Assembly (NCBI RefSeq): GCF_000171235.2
Contig: NZ_ABEA03000041.1
Coordinates: forward strand, 176,561-240,560
DNA length: 64,000 nucleotides
DNA from: Geminisphaera colitermitum TAV2
GTDB taxonomy: Bacteria > Verrucomicrobiota > Verrucomicrobiia > Opitutales > Opitutaceae
Direction: 5' to 3'
Both the position numbers and the translations under genes were made by a program. Below the pieces are notes generated by a model. It was not told the DNA's origin. It saw only the letters and a list, made by a program, of their open reading frames with translations, and made no database searches. The stretch's first letter is position 1; each line of letters begins with the position of its first letter. Positions 52,056 to 61,367 of the stretch are shown one piece after another.

Positions 52056-52451
52056 ATGCCTGCCGTCACCAAACTCCTCCACACCCGCATGAGGGTCAAC
52101 GACCTCGCCCGCAGTGTTAAGTTTTACGAAGAAGCGCTTGGCCTTGCCGTCGCCCTTCGCATGGAGTCACCACGCGGAGCCCAACTCGTTTACCTCAACA
52201 CGCCCGGCAGCGAAGAGCAGATTGAACTTTGCCAGATGCCCGCCTCCTCCGGAGCCCCTTCCGTGCAAGTGCAACCCGACCTCATGCACCTCGCCTTCGA
52301 AGTGGAAAACCTCGAAACCTTCGCCGCCGACCTCGCCGCCAAAGGCTACGCCCTCAGTGATGGCCCCACGCCCGTCGGCGACGGCTCCATCATCGCCTTC
52401 ATCGACGCCCCCGAAGGCTACGAAGTGGAACTCATCCAGCGCGCACGCTGA
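52056..52451 (+). CDS. VOC/glyoxalase I family protein
   Basis: 131 residues from ATG 52056. LLHTRMRVNDLARSVKFYEEALGLAV opens the betaalphabetabetabeta fold and DLMHLAFEVENLETFAADLAAKGYA the second module. Metal ligands are likely His in LLHT, Glu in EQIELCQ, His in LMHLAFEV and Glu in YEVELIQ, matching glyoxalase I. That would make it a lactoylglutathione lyase-type enzyme; other VOC functions cannot be excluded. A C10 tract (52024-52033) lies just upstream. Confidence 0.82.
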   Translation: MPAVTKLLHTRMRVNDLARSVKFYEEALGLAVALRMESPRGAQLVYLNTPGSEEQIELCQMPASSGAPSVQVQPDLMHLAFEVENLETFAADLAAKGYALSDGPTPVGDGSIIAFIDAPEGYEVELIQRAR

Positions 52452-52634
52452 ATCTGGCGCGGGCCTCCCGCCACCCCCCTATTTGCAAAGTTTTACAAAC
52501 GTATAAGCAAAGCTCCTCCGCCGTTGACACCCTGCGCGGTCGGGCCTTGCGTCTCACTCTTTCCGCGCCCGCGCACCCTCCCGCGTGCAGGGACGGCGGC
52601 AAAACTTTTTTTCCGTACCACACCCACATCAACC

Positions 52635-55475
52635 ATGTCAGTCATCAAGAAAACCAATAAAGCCGCGGCCTCCAAAACCGCCGCCAAGTCCACTCCCAAA
52701 GCCGCCTCAAAAGGCACCAAAAACGTCAAATACGTTTACACTTGGGGCGCTGGCAAAGCCGACGGCAACGGCGGCATGAAACCCCTCCTCGGCGGCAAAG
52801 GTGCCAACCTCGCCGAAATGACCCGCATCGGCCTTCCCGTTCCTCCCGGCTTCACTGTTACCACCGAAGTCTGCACCTACTACTACGCCAACAAACGCAC
52901 CTACCCCGCCTCCCTTCAGGCCCAGATGGAAGCCGGCGTCAAAAACATGGAACGCATCATGGGCACCAAGTTTGGCGACTCCCAAGGCTTCCCGCTGCTT
53001 GTGGCCGTCCGCTCCGGCGCGCGCGACTCCATGCCCGGCATGATGGACACCATCCTCAACCTCGGCCTCAACGACCAGACCGTCGTCTCCCTCGAAAAAG
53101 CCACCAAGAATCCCCGCTTTGCCTGGGACTGCTACCGCCGCTTCATCCAGATGTACGGCGACGTCGTTCTCGGCGTGCAGAAACGCGAAAACGAAGACCA
53201 CGAACCCTTCGAAACCGTCATCCACGCTTACAAACACGAAGTCTACAACGCCGACATCGAAGACTCCAAACTCACCGCTGCCGACCAGCAGGAACTCGTC
53301 AAACGCTTCAAAGCCCTCGTCAAAGAACGCACCGGAAAAGTGTTCCCCAACGACCCCTGGGACCAACTCCGCGGAGCCGCCGGTGCTGTATTCGGTTCTT
53401 GGATGAACGACCGCGCCATCGTCTATCGCCGCAAGTATAACATCCCCACCGAATGGGGCACCGCCGTCAACGTGCAGGCCATGGTCTTTGGCAACACAGG
53501 CGACACCTCCGGCTCCGGCGTTGCCTTCACGCGCAACCCCGCCAACGGCACCAACGAATTTTACGGCGAATTTTTGATCAACGCCCAAGGCGAAGACGTC
53601 GTTGCCGGCGTTCGCACCCCCGAACCCGTTGCCAACCTCAAGAAGGAAATGCCCAAGTCCTACGCCGAACTTTTGAAAGTTCGCGCCATCCTCGAAAAAC
53701 ATTTCAAGGACGTGCAGGACATCGAATTCACCATTCAGGAAGGCAAGCTGTTCATGCTCCAGACGCGCAACGGCAAGCGCACCGCCGCCGCCGCGCTCAA
53801 GTTCTCCATCGATATGGTGAAGGAAAAACTCATCAACTGGGAGACCGCCATCCTCCGCAACCCGGCTGACCAACTCGAACAACTCCTCGCCCCCATCTTC
53901 GACCTCTCCGAAGTCAAGAAAGCCAAAGTCATCGCCACCGGCCTCCCCGCCGGCCCCGGCGCCGCCACTGGCAAAATCTACTTCAACGCCGAGCGCGCCG
54001 TTGCCGCTCACGAGAAGGGCGAAAAAGTTCTCCTCGTTCGCGTCGAAACCTCGCCCGAAGACCTTCGCGGCATGATCGCCGCCGAAGGCATCCTCACCGC
54101 CCGCGGAGGCGTCTCCTCGCACGCCGCGCTCGTTGCCCGCCAGATGGGCAAAGTCTGCGTTTGCGGTGCCGCTGCCGTCCAAATCGACTACGACAAAAAA
54201 GTCGCAATCGTTGCCGGACAACATTTCAGCGAAGGCGATTACCTCTCGATCGACGGCACTGCCGGCACCGTTTACGCGGGCCAGATCAAGACCGCTCCCT
54301 CCGAGATCATCGCGGGCCTGCTCCACGGCGACAAAGCCGCGCAAAAGACCCAAAAATACAAGGACTACGCGCAACTCATGTCCTGGTGCGCCAAGGCCAC
54401 CAAACTGCAAGTCCGCACCAACGCCGACACGCCCGAGCAGGCCGCCAACGCCATCGCTTTCGGCGCGACCGGTATCGGACTCACCCGCACTGAGCACATG
54501 TTCTTCGAAGGCGACCGCATCGACGCCATGCGCGAGATGATCCTCGCCGACACCGTTGAAGCCCGCGAAGCCGCGCTCGCCAAACTGTTGCCCTACCAGC
54601 GCGACGACTTCTTCGGAATCTTCAAGGCGCTCAAAGGCTATCCCGCCACGATCCGCTTCCTTGATCCCCCGCTGCACGAATTTCTCCCCCAGACCAAGGA
54701 GCAGCAGATGGACCTCGCCCGCAAACTCGAGATCCCGGTCGAGAAAATCATGACCCGCGTGCACGAACTCCACGAGTTCAACCCGATGCTCGGATTCCGC
54801 GGCTGCCGTTTGGGAGTAAAATATCCGGAAATCCCCCGCATGCAGGCCCGCGCCGTGTTCGAGGCTGCCGCCGACGCCCTCAAAAAAGGCATCAAGGCCA
54901 AGCCTGAAATCATGATTCCGCTCGTCGGATTCAAACGCGAACTCGACCAGCAAGTCGCCATCGTTCACGAAGCCGCCGCCGCCGTGCAGAAGGAGAAGAA
55001 GGTGAAGCTGACTTATTCGGTTGGCACGATGATCGAAGTCCCGCGCGGCGCGCTCACCGCCGACGAGATTGCGCGGACGGCTGAGTTTTTCAGTTTCGGC
55101 ACCAACGATCTCACGCAGACCACGCTCGGCATGAGCCGCGACGACTCCGGCAGTTTCCTCGGCGCGTATCAGGAGCACGAGATCATCAAGAAAAACCCCT
55201 TCGCCTCGATCGACCAGACGGGCGTTGGACAGCTCATGGAAATCGCCATCGCCAAAGGCCGCGCCACGCGCCCCGACATCAAACTCGGCATCTGCGGTGA
55301 ACACGGCGGCGACCCCGACTCGGTGAAATTCTGCCATCGCATCGGTTTGGCCTACGTGAGTTGCTCGCCGTATCGCGTCCCCGTCGCCCGCCTCGCCGCT
55401 GCCCAAGCCGCCGTCGAGGAATCGCTCGCCGCCGCGAAGAAAGCATCAACTACGAAGACGAAGAAGAAAAAGTAA
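52635..55475 (+). CDS. ppdK: Pyruvate, phosphate dikinase
   Basis: 946 residues from the ATG beginning MSVIKK, after which a Lys/Ala-rich lead of about 30 residues precedes [31 protein letters not shown]. The ATP-grasp half includes [23 protein letters not shown]; the phosphohistidine is His496 in [22 protein letters not shown]; the PEP-binding barrel includes [36 protein letters not shown] and [14 protein letters not shown]. It interconverts pyruvate, ATP and Pi with PEP, AMP and PPi. No homopolymer tract. A Lys-rich tail ([12 protein letters not shown]) ends it. Confidence 0.97.
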   Translation: MSVIKKTNKAAASKTAAKSTPKAASKGTKNVKYVYTWGAGKADGNGGMKPLLGGKGANLAEMTRIGLPVPPGFTVTTEVCTYYYANKRTYPASLQAQMEAGVKNMERIMGTKFGDSQGFPLLVAVRSGARDSMPGMMDTILNLGLNDQTVVSLEKATKNPRFAWDCYRRFIQMYGDVVLGVQKRENEDHEPFETVIHAYKHEVYNADIEDSKLTAADQQELVKRFKALVKERTGKVFPNDPWDQLRGAAGAVFGSWMNDRAIVYRRKYNIPTEWGTAVNVQAMVFGNTGDTSGSGVAFTRNPANGTNEFYGEFLINAQGEDVVAGVRTPEPVANLKKEMPKSYAELLKVRAILEKHFKDVQDIEFTIQEGKLFMLQTRNGKRTAAAALKFSIDMVKEKLINWETAILRNPADQLEQLLAPIFDLSEVKKAKVIATGLPAGPGAATGKIYFNAERAVAAHEKGEKVLLVRVETSPEDLRGMIAAEGILTARGGVSSHAALVARQMGKVCVCGAAAVQIDYDKKVAIVAGQHFSEGDYLSIDGTAGTVYAGQIKTAPSEIIAGLLHGDKAAQKTQKYKDYAQLMSWCAKATKLQVRTNADTPEQAANAIAFGATGIGLTRTEHMFFEGDRIDAMREMILADTVEAREAALAKLLPYQRDDFFGIFKALKGYPATIRFLDPPLHEFLPQTKEQQMDLARKLEIPVEKIMTRVHELHEFNPMLGFRGCRLGVKYPEIPRMQARAVFEAAADALKKGIKAKPEIMIPLVGFKRELDQQVAIVHEAAAAVQKEKKVKLTYSVGTMIEVPRGALTADEIARTAEFFSFGTNDLTQTTLGMSRDDSGSFLGAYQEHEIIKKNPFASIDQTGVGQLMEIAIAKGRATRPDIKLGICGEHGGDPDSVKFCHRIGLAYVSCSPYRVPVARLAAAQAAVEESLAAAKKASTTKTKKKK

Positions 55476-55522
55476 CCATTGCCGGGGACTCGCGCAGTCC
55501 CGCCCTCCAGGCAGAAACTTGT

Positions 55523-55544
55523 CTCCGTGCCCTTGGGCACGGAG
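55523..55544 (+). terminator. Strong hairpin after ppdK
   Basis: A 10-base perfect stem CTCCGTGCCC/GGGCACGGAG with a TT loop is followed by ATTTTA. It lies about 45 bases after the ppdK stop and is probably its terminator. Confidence 0.65.
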
Positions 55545-55598
55545 ATTTTACTGGCTGAACGTGAACCGATGGCACTGGCTAGTCAGGACAAGTAAAAA

Positions 55599-56717
55599 AT
55601 GAGCAGGCAATTTTCAGTATTCGAGATTTGTGCCGGAGCCGGCGGGCAAGCGTTGGGGTTGCATCAAGCGGGCTTTGCATCCGCAGGCGCGGTTGAAATT
55701 GATTCTGATGCCTGCAAAACGCTTCGTTTAAACCGCCCGGACTGGAATGTGTTTGAATGCGATGTCCGGGAAATACGCGGACGCGATTTTGCCGGGGTTG
55801 ACTTGCTCGCTGGCGGGGTTCCCTGCCCTCCATTTTCGACAGCAGGAAAGCAGTTGGGGAAAAATGATGAACGAGACCTTTTCCCTGAAGCGTTGCGGCT
55901 TGTAAGAGAGATCAAGCCAAGGGCGGTCATGCTCGAAAATGTAGGCGGATTCGCCTCGCAAAAATTTTCTGCCTATCGCCGCCATATATTCGATGACCTG
56001 ATGGACATGGGGTACACCCCGTCGGCACGTCTGATTCAGGCGAGTGAACTGGGCGTACCGCAACTCCGTCCCCGTTATATCATAGTTGGACTACGCAAGG
56101 ACGATTATCTTCGTTTTTCAATGAATTTCAAAGTGATCACAGCTCCTACAGTAGGGGCCACATTGCTTGATCTAATGATGCAGAATGGCTGGGCAGGCGC
56201 CCATGCATGGTCCAGCCGCGCCAATGACATTGCCCCGACCCTTGTAGGCGGTTCCAAAAAGCATGGAGGCCCTGATCTGGGTCCAACACGCGCAAAACGC
56301 CAGTGGGCCGCCTTGGGTGTTGACGGAATGGGAATCGCCGATTCCGCACCAGAGGCAAATTTTCCACAAGATGCCAATCCGCGCCTCACGGTGCGCATGG
56401 CCGCACGGATTCAAGGATTCCCCGACAACTGGCTGTTTCACGGACGAAAAACAGCGGCATACCGGCAGGTTGGAAATGCTTTGCCTCCCCCGGTATCCCG
56501 GTTTGTTGGAAGCAAAATCATCGATGCATTTTCCGCTGCTGCCACCACTAGCTACGATTCCCACCAAGGGACGCAGCTTGTGTTTATGGAAAAAAATACG
56601 AAAAAAGAAACGTCCCGCAGGTCAGTCACAAAAGCCGACACTAAAAATCACGCTTCTTATCATGATAAAAAACGTAAACGAAGGTCTGCTAAAGCAATCC
56701 AGGCAACTCTTTCATAA
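55599..56717 (+). CDS. DNA (cytosine-5-)methyltransferase of an NgoMIV-type system
   Basis: 372 residues. SAM site FEICAGAGGQALGLHQAGF; catalytic Cys76 in GGVPCPPFSTAG; VMLENVGGF (ENV); QLRPRYIIVG; RQVGNALPPPVS near the C-terminus: the full set of m5C methylase motifs. The Lys/Arg-rich tail overlaps the nuclease gene by 56 bases. Codon use is less GC-biased than the surrounding genes and there is no C/G tract, consistent with acquisition. By its partner it likely protects GCCGGC sites (inference). Confidence 0.92.
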   Translation: MSRQFSVFEICAGAGGQALGLHQAGFASAGAVEIDSDACKTLRLNRPDWNVFECDVREIRGRDFAGVDLLAGGVPCPPFSTAGKQLGKNDERDLFPEALRLVREIKPRAVMLENVGGFASQKFSAYRRHIFDDLMDMGYTPSARLIQASELGVPQLRPRYIIVGLRKDDYLRFSMNFKVITAPTVGATLLDLMMQNGWAGAHAWSSRANDIAPTLVGGSKKHGGPDLGPTRAKRQWAALGVDGMGIADSAPEANFPQDANPRLTVRMAARIQGFPDNWLFHGRKTAAYRQVGNALPPPVSRFVGSKIIDAFSAAATTSYDSHQGTQLVFMEKNTKKETSRRSVTKADTKNHASYHDKKRKRRSAKAIQATLS

Positions 56718-57516
56718 AAGACTCCTCGAAGGGCCTCTCACTATTACAAATGATGTGCCTGCCGTTGCCGACAAGGACAACGACAAGAGCATATCCATCG
56801 CAAGCGGCATGTTGAAGCGCATGGGTGCCACCCGGACAGTCGATAAAAAACACGCCGGGCAAACTGCGGGCGGCTTGTTTGAGAAAATAGTCAAACAATT
56901 TGTCGAGGAGACGTTCCTGCACCTCAAACATTTACGTCCCGGTTCATGGAATGTCATCACCAATCCCGGTGCTATCACCCAGTTCGAGCAATACAGACAT
57001 CTTGAGGATTTGCTGGCCTTGGTAAAAAAACATCCGGAGGTCAAATCTTCACTTGGTGGAGATTATCTCATCAAACCGGACATAGTGATCGCCCGCTCTC
57101 CCGAACCTGATGAAGTCTTGAATGGCGATGGCAGGCAGGTTGTATCCGCAGATTTCCCCGCCCACTCGCCACTCCGTCGCCTGAACAACGGACACCCCAT
57201 TTTGCACGCCAGCATTTCCTGCAAATGGACAATCAGAAGTGACCGAAGTCAAAACACCCGTACAGAAGCACTGAATCTGATGCGAAACCGCAAGGGGACC
57301 GTTCCTCACGCCGTTGCGGTAATTGCAGAACCACTGCCCAGTCGAATCGGCTCCATCGCCTACGGTACCGGCGATCTGGATTGTATTTATCATATAGCAC
57401 TGCCCGAACTGCTTGCCGCCTGCTTAGCATCAGGGGATGATGATGAATTGCAGGTTCTGATAAAAGGACGCCGCCTGCGCGACATTGCCGACCTGCCCCT
57501 TGATCTAGCGACGTGA
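56662..57516 (+). CDS. NgoMIV-family type II restriction endonuclease
   Basis: 284 residues from the ATG that begins MIKNVNEGLLKQSRQLFHKRLLEG. From memory of NgoMIV (which cuts G^CCGGC), the match is strong: QTAGGLFEKIVKQFVEETF, LRPGSWNVI, LGGDYLIKPDIVIAR, HASISCKWTIRSDRSQNTR and the ending GRRLRDIADLPLDLA. Asp140, Ser186, Lys188 and Glu202 correspond to the published active-site residues within one position. It overlaps its methylase by 56 bases in another frame, coupling the two. Confidence 0.9.
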   Translation: MIKNVNEGLLKQSRQLFHKRLLEGPLTITNDVPAVADKDNDKSISIASGMLKRMGATRTVDKKHAGQTAGGLFEKIVKQFVEETFLHLKHLRPGSWNVITNPGAITQFEQYRHLEDLLALVKKHPEVKSSLGGDYLIKPDIVIARSPEPDEVLNGDGRQVVSADFPAHSPLRRLNNGHPILHASISCKWTIRSDRSQNTRTEALNLMRNRKGTVPHAVAVIAEPLPSRIGSIAYGTGDLDCIYHIALPELLAACLASGDDDELQVLIKGRRLRDIADLPLDLAT

Positions 57517-57559
57517 CAGCCCCCCTTTTTCCCTCTGTCTAGCAGGCACACGCATCCCC

Positions 57560-57988
57560 ATGTCCGACGTTTTCACCAAGGCCAAACGCTCCGCCGTCAT
57601 GGCGCGCATTCGCGGTAGTGGGAACAAGGATACCGAATTGCGCTTGATCGCGATTTTCCGGGAGAACGGCATCACCGGCTGGCGGCGCAAACAAACGGTG
57701 CTCGGGAAACCTGATTTTGTGTTTCGCAAACCGCATTCAGGAATGAAACGCCTCGCCGTGTTTGTTGACGGCTGCTTCTGGCATGGCTGTCCGCTCCACG
57801 GCACGCAGCCCAAAAACAACGCGGAATTCTGGCTCGCCAAAATCGCCCGCAATCAAACCCGTGACCAACTCGTCACGCGAACATTGCGGGCGCGCGGATG
57901 GCGCGTGTTGCGTATCTGGGAACACGAACTCGCCCGCAAAAACCGCGCCCGTCTGCTCGCCAGATTACGACGCACCGGGATTATTTGA
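57560..57988 (+). CDS. vsr: Very short patch repair endonuclease
   Basis: 142 residues. MARIRGSGNKDTELRL, GKPDFVF (catalytic Asp52), VFVDGCFWHGCP (metal-coordinating Cys/His) and GWRVLRIWEHEL are the Vsr pattern. Vsr nicks T:G mismatches left by deamination of 5-methylcytosine and is commonly coded next to m5C methylases, as here. It starts 43 bases after the NgoMIV-type nuclease and ends 7 bases into the tsaB stop region on the other strand. Confidence 0.93.
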   Translation: MSDVFTKAKRSAVMARIRGSGNKDTELRLIAIFRENGITGWRRKQTVLGKPDFVFRKPHSGMKRLAVFVDGCFWHGCPLHGTQPKNNAEFWLAKIARNQTRDQLVTRTLRARGWRVLRIWEHELARKNRARLLARLRRTGII

Positions 57989-58673
57989 CGTCAGGCGCCT
58001 GATGCACCTTTGGCGTCCAGAGCGCGTATTGGGGAACATCATACAAGAACGCCTCGGGCTCCGTCGTTGGGCGGAAAAACGGCCGGTCTGCCATCGCCGT
58101 CAGCGCCTCCGGCAAATCATAGGGAATGCTCACCGCCCCCGCTGGCGCGGGCGTCCAGTGGCGAAAACCCTCCGGCAATGCCAGCCCCTCCCCCCCCCCC
58201 CCTCCCGCCAGCGCAGCCAAATCCGCACTCGCCATGCGCGCCAGCGGCTGTCCCGCGCGCGCCACATGCCATGAATCGCGACGCGCATCCACGATGAGCG
58301 CCATCCCCGGACGGGCCAGAGCCTCCGTCACGATGGACAAACCTTGAAATGAAAAAACCGATACACCCGGATTCACGGCCCGCCATGTGCGAATCGCCGC
58401 CGCCGCCGTGCGAATGCCAAGCACCGAACCCGGTCCCTCGCCAAACGCAAACCCCCTCACCTCCGCCAGCGTCAACCCGCCCGCCTTCGCCAGCGCCCGC
58501 TCCACGCCGCGAAACACACCCGAACCCGCCTCCTCCTCGCAACGCTCCCAAACCGGCGACTCGCCCGGCGTCCGCCACACGCCGACAAACACAACCGACG
58601 ACGAACTATCAATCAGCAACAAAGGCGCATACCCCGCCAGCACCTCTCGCAACGAGAACGCCGTGCCAACCAT
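57981..58673 (-). CDS. tsaB: tRNA threonylcarbamoyladenosine biosynthesis protein TsaB
   Basis: 230 residues from the ATG at 58673 (MVGTAFSLREVLAGYAPLLLIDSSSS). The inactive ASKHA fold partner of TsaD is shown by LIDSSSSVVFVGVW, the RGFAFGEGPGSVLGIRTAAAAIRTW core and SFQGLSIVTEAL. G9 on the coding strand touches the start codon and may itself serve as ribosome-binding site. A start at 58739 would add residues coded by a GATGTTCGATGTT word array. A second tract (58190-58202) codes AGGGGGEG in a loop, in frame. Confidence 0.85.
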   Translation of the reverse strand: MVGTAFSLREVLAGYAPLLLIDSSSSVVFVGVWRTPGESPVWERCEEEAGSGVFRGVERALAKAGGLTLAEVRGFAFGEGPGSVLGIRTAAAAIRTWRAVNPGVSVFSFQGLSIVTEALARPGMALIVDARRDSWHVARAGQPLARMASADLAALAGGGGGEGLALPEGFRHWTPAPAGAVSIPYDLPEALTAMADRPFFRPTTEPEAFLYDVPQYALWTPKVHQAPDVK

Positions 58674-58742
58674 CCCCCCCCCTGCCGTGGCTTGGTGCAT
58701 TGGATGTTCGACGTTCGATGTTCGATGTTCGATGTTCATTGT
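58674..58742. repeat. C9 tract and GATGTTCGATGTTC word array at the tsaB start
   Basis: C9 (58674-58682) abuts the tsaB start codon; 58702-58742 holds five copies of the word GATGTTCGA, complementary in the tsaB direction to ATTGAACATCGAAC-type words. The same word family is inserted in pheT (32152-32186). Confidence 0.8.
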
Positions 58743-58747
58743 CGCCC

Positions 58748-59554
58748 TCAATGCCCGTGCCCCCGCTCCACGATCACGACCAGCACTCCCAGTATCATAA
58801 ACAGCACCGCCAGCAGCCCCGACTCCATGCGCTCGAAACGGCGCAGGTTCACCCGCTCCAGCCCCATGAGCGTCAGCCAGGTAAACAACAACATGCCGCC
58901 CAGCGCCCCGACCGCCAGAATGACACTGAGCACAAAAAAGCCCATCCACCCGAATTGCGAACCCGACAGATAAACCGGCAAAAACGTCTCGCACGGCGAC
59001 AACGTGAGCATCACGAACAACCCACCCGCCGCCGCCCAATCACTCGTGTGAACCCGTTCCGGTCCGGCGAGCGGACTCTCCTTGAGTTCGTGTTCCCAGT
59101 GACTCTCGCCCGCCTGCGTTCCATGTCCCTCCACATGCGCATTGCTCCCGTCCGCGTCCTCGCCGTCCGCAAACTCGTCCTCGTGACCGCACTCCGGCCC
59201 CGGCTGATGTTGCCCGCCCGGCGGATGATGATGACACACCCCACGCCCGCGCAGTTGCCGCCACGCATAATACAACCCCACGGCGAATAAAAACCCGCCC
59301 ACCAGCCACGGGAACATATGGCCGAGACGATGATTGAGCTGAAACCCAAACCACGCGATCGCCAGCCCCAGCAAACTCGTCAGCAACACGTGCCCGAGAC
59401 CAGCGAACGCCGCCACGCCCAAGGTTTTTGTCCGGCTCCAGCCGCGTGCCCGCGACACCAGCACAAAAGGCAGCCAATGCGTGGGGATCACCGCATGAAA
59501 AAAGGCCACGCTGAATCCAGTGGCGGCCACGGTAACGAGAGCGGTGTTGTTCAT
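58748..59554 (-). CDS. His-rich membrane transporter, NicO/RcnA-like
   Basis: 268 residues, six to seven membrane segments. FHAVIPTHWLPFVLVSRARGWSRTKTLGVAAFAGLGHVLLTSLLGL resembles the H-x-x-x-P-x-H motif region of nickel/cobalt NicO/RcnA and UreH-like transporters. A cytoplasmic or periplasmic loop of about 60 residues is rich in His, Glu and Asp (CHHHPPGGQHQPGPECGHEDEF, HVEGHGTQAGESHWEHE), and TLSPCETFLPVYL marks the second half. Probable metal-ion transport or efflux; the ion is not predictable. Confidence 0.7.
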   Translation of the reverse strand: MNNTALVTVAATGFSVAFFHAVIPTHWLPFVLVSRARGWSRTKTLGVAAFAGLGHVLLTSLLGLAIAWFGFQLNHRLGHMFPWLVGGFLFAVGLYYAWRQLRGRGVCHHHPPGGQHQPGPECGHEDEFADGEDADGSNAHVEGHGTQAGESHWEHELKESPLAGPERVHTSDWAAAGGLFVMLTLSPCETFLPVYLSGSQFGWMGFFVLSVILAVGALGGMLLFTWLTLMGLERVNLRRFERMESGLLAVLFMILGVLVVIVERGHGH

Positions 59555-59666
59555 TAATAGAGTTGTGAAGACGAACAGAGAACGATGACGAACGGAGAAC
59601 CTAGCAAAGTCGTCAAGCCCCCCCGCCCGGCAACGAATACCGTCCAGCGCGCCGTCGCGTCATCGC
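59555..59666. other. Short intergenic gap
   Basis: About 110 bases between two minus-strand genes. A short G/A-rich and poly-C-like stretch is visible; no gene or hairpin. Confidence 0.4.
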
Positions 59667-60572
59667 TCAGGCCGTCAAGTCCGCCCACTCGGCCAGACTC
59701 TTCACGGCCCACGCCTTGTCGGTGCGCTTGGCGAGACCGGCGAGCACGCCGCCCATGCCCAGCTCGATGAAGTCAGTGGCACCGGCGGCCACGGCATTGC
59801 GCATGCAGTCTTCCCAAAGCACGGACGACACGACCTGCTTCACCAACGCCGCCCGGATGTCCTCCGGCGCGGAGATCGTCTGGCCCGTGGTGTTGGTGAG
59901 GACGGTGAGTTGAGGCGCGTTGAACTTCACACCCGCCAGAAACGCCGCGAACTCCGCGCGCGCCGGTTCCATGAGACGGCTGTGGTAGGCGCCCGCGACG
60001 TTGAGCGGGATCACGCGCTTCATGCCCCGGTCCTTGCCGGCGGCCACGGCGGCCTCCACTTTGCCCTTCTCGCCCGAAATGATGATCTGGCCCGGAGCGT
60101 TGAAATTGGCCGCCTCGATGTCGAAATCGCGGCAAAGCTCGGCGACCTTCTCGCGCTCCTCGCCGACCACCGCCGCCATGCCGCCGACGGTCGCCTCGCA
60201 CGCCATCTGCATGAGGCGTCCGCGTTCGGCCACGACTTTCAGGCCCGTTGCAAAATCAAACACCCCCGCCGCCGTCAGCGCGGTGATTTCACCGAGGCTG
60301 AGCCCGAGGGCGATCTTCACGCCGTCGAGCTTGCTTTGCTCCTTGAGGATCGCGTGGAGCGCCAGACCATGCACGAACAGCGCGGGCTGACAGACCTTGG
60401 TCTGGGTGAGTTCGGCATCCGGACCTTCAAACGAAATCTTGGCGATGTCCCAGCCGAGCACGCTGTTCGCCTCATCGTAGAGAGCGCGCGCAACGGCTGA
60501 GTTATCGTAAAGGGACTTGCCCATGCCCACTTTCTGGGCGCCCTGACCGGCAAACAAGAGTGCAGTAGCCAT
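59667..60572 (-). CDS. fabD: Malonyl-CoA:ACP transacylase
   Basis: 301 residues from the ATG beginning MATALLFAGQGAQKVGMGKSLYD. The active-site GLSLGEITAL (Ser nucleophile near residue 93), the EATVGGMAAVVG region and GAYHSRLMEPA (catalytic His) are typical. It loads malonyl groups onto ACP for fatty acid synthesis. The open frame upstream of this Met consists of repeat sequence and is not part of the protein. No other fab gene is adjacent. Confidence 0.95.
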   Translation of the reverse strand: MATALLFAGQGAQKVGMGKSLYDNSAVARALYDEANSVLGWDIAKISFEGPDAELTQTKVCQPALFVHGLALHAILKEQSKLDGVKIALGLSLGEITALTAAGVFDFATGLKVVAERGRLMQMACEATVGGMAAVVGEEREKVAELCRDFDIEAANFNAPGQIIISGEKGKVEAAVAAGKDRGMKRVIPLNVAGAYHSRLMEPARAEFAAFLAGVKFNAPQLTVLTNTTGQTISAPEDIRAALVKQVVSSVLWEDCMRNAVAAGATDFIELGMGGVLAGLAKRTDKAWAVKSLAEWADLTA

Positions 60573-60991
60573 AGTGAAAAGGAGATGCGTAGCCGCCCCC
60601 TCCGCCAAAACAAGCACGAAAGCAGTGAACAATGAGCAGTGAACAGTGAAGCAGTGAACAGCGGGGGGGGGGGGGGGAGAGGATTCAAGACGGTTCACTG
60701 CCGCACTGTTCACTGCTTCATTGTTCACTGTTCACTGTTCACTGTTCACTGAAAAAAAACTGCTTGCGCCGCCCGTGATGTTTCAGGAACTTCGCTCCTT
60801 GCGTCAGTCAAGACCCGTCCGGTTACGGATCTTGACCATGTCTGGTCTGGCTCTCCGCCGGATTTGGAACGGTGACATCGGCAACCGGGACGGATCGGCT
60901 GGCACAACCAGCCCCCCCCCCCCCGGCAGCGGATGGCACGGAGCTCGCAAGAACTCCCTACAGACGTGTTAACCACCTAACAACCAACAAA
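60573..60991. repeat. Divergent fabD-rpsO region: word array, G16 and C13 tracts
   Basis: 60626-60751 holds AGTGAACAGTGA words on the left and TTCACTGTTCACTG words on the right, with G16 (60663-60678) between them. The arms could form a large hairpin with the G tract in the loop. C13 is at 60912-60924. The fabD promoter and the rpsO promoter must lie within or around this repeat. Confidence 0.8.
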
Positions 60992-61255
60992 ATGTCAACA
61001 ATCGCCAAGCCCGAGATCATCACTCAATTCAAGACGCACGACAAAGACACCGGCTCCTCCGATGTCCAAATCGCGCTCCTGACCGCCCGCATCAACCACC
61101 TCACCGAGCATCTGCGCACGCATCGGAAAGACTTCCACAGCCGCCGCGGTCTGCTCCAAATGGCCTCCCGCCGTCGCAAGCTGCTTGACTACGTCAAGCG
61201 CCACGACCTCGCCAAATACAACGAGCTCCTCCAAAAGCTCAGCCTCCGTAAGTAA
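60992..61255 (+). CDS. rpsO: 30S ribosomal protein S15
   Basis: 87 residues from the ATG starting [72 protein letters not shown], the S15 pattern. The 40 codons upstream in frame include a poly-C segment and are not real. pnp follows on the same strand, as in many bacteria. Confidence 0.97.
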   Translation: MSTIAKPEIITQFKTHDKDTGSSDVQIALLTARINHLTEHLRTHRKDFHSRRGLLQMASRRRKLLDYVKRHDLAKYNELLQKLSLRK

Positions 61256-61280
61256 AAAGCCACAAAGCCTTTCCCACAAG

Positions 61281-61316
61281 ACGGGCGACCCGATCCGCGG
61301 ATGTCGCCCGTTGTCT
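61281..61316 (+). terminator. Hairpin after rpsO
   Basis: A 9-base stem ACGGGCGAC/GTCGCCCGT (61281-61289, 61303-61311) with a 13-base loop, followed by TGTCTTTG. Probable partial terminator between rpsO and pnp. Confidence 0.6.
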
Positions 61317-61367
61317 TTGCCCCCCCACACGGCAAAACGCTCGCGCCAGAGACTTCCGGGACATTTC

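Noticed and set aside
52707..55406. 899-codon minus-strand open frame opposite ppdK
   Set aside because: Shadow of ppdK; Gly/Val/Phe-rich with no recognisable motif and no start context. The same applies to long frames opposite lpdA, pnp, gatA, the glycoside hydrolase and the TPR gene.
58674..59039. Extended tsaB of 352 residues
   Set aside because: The added part is antisense of the transporter gene plus a word array.
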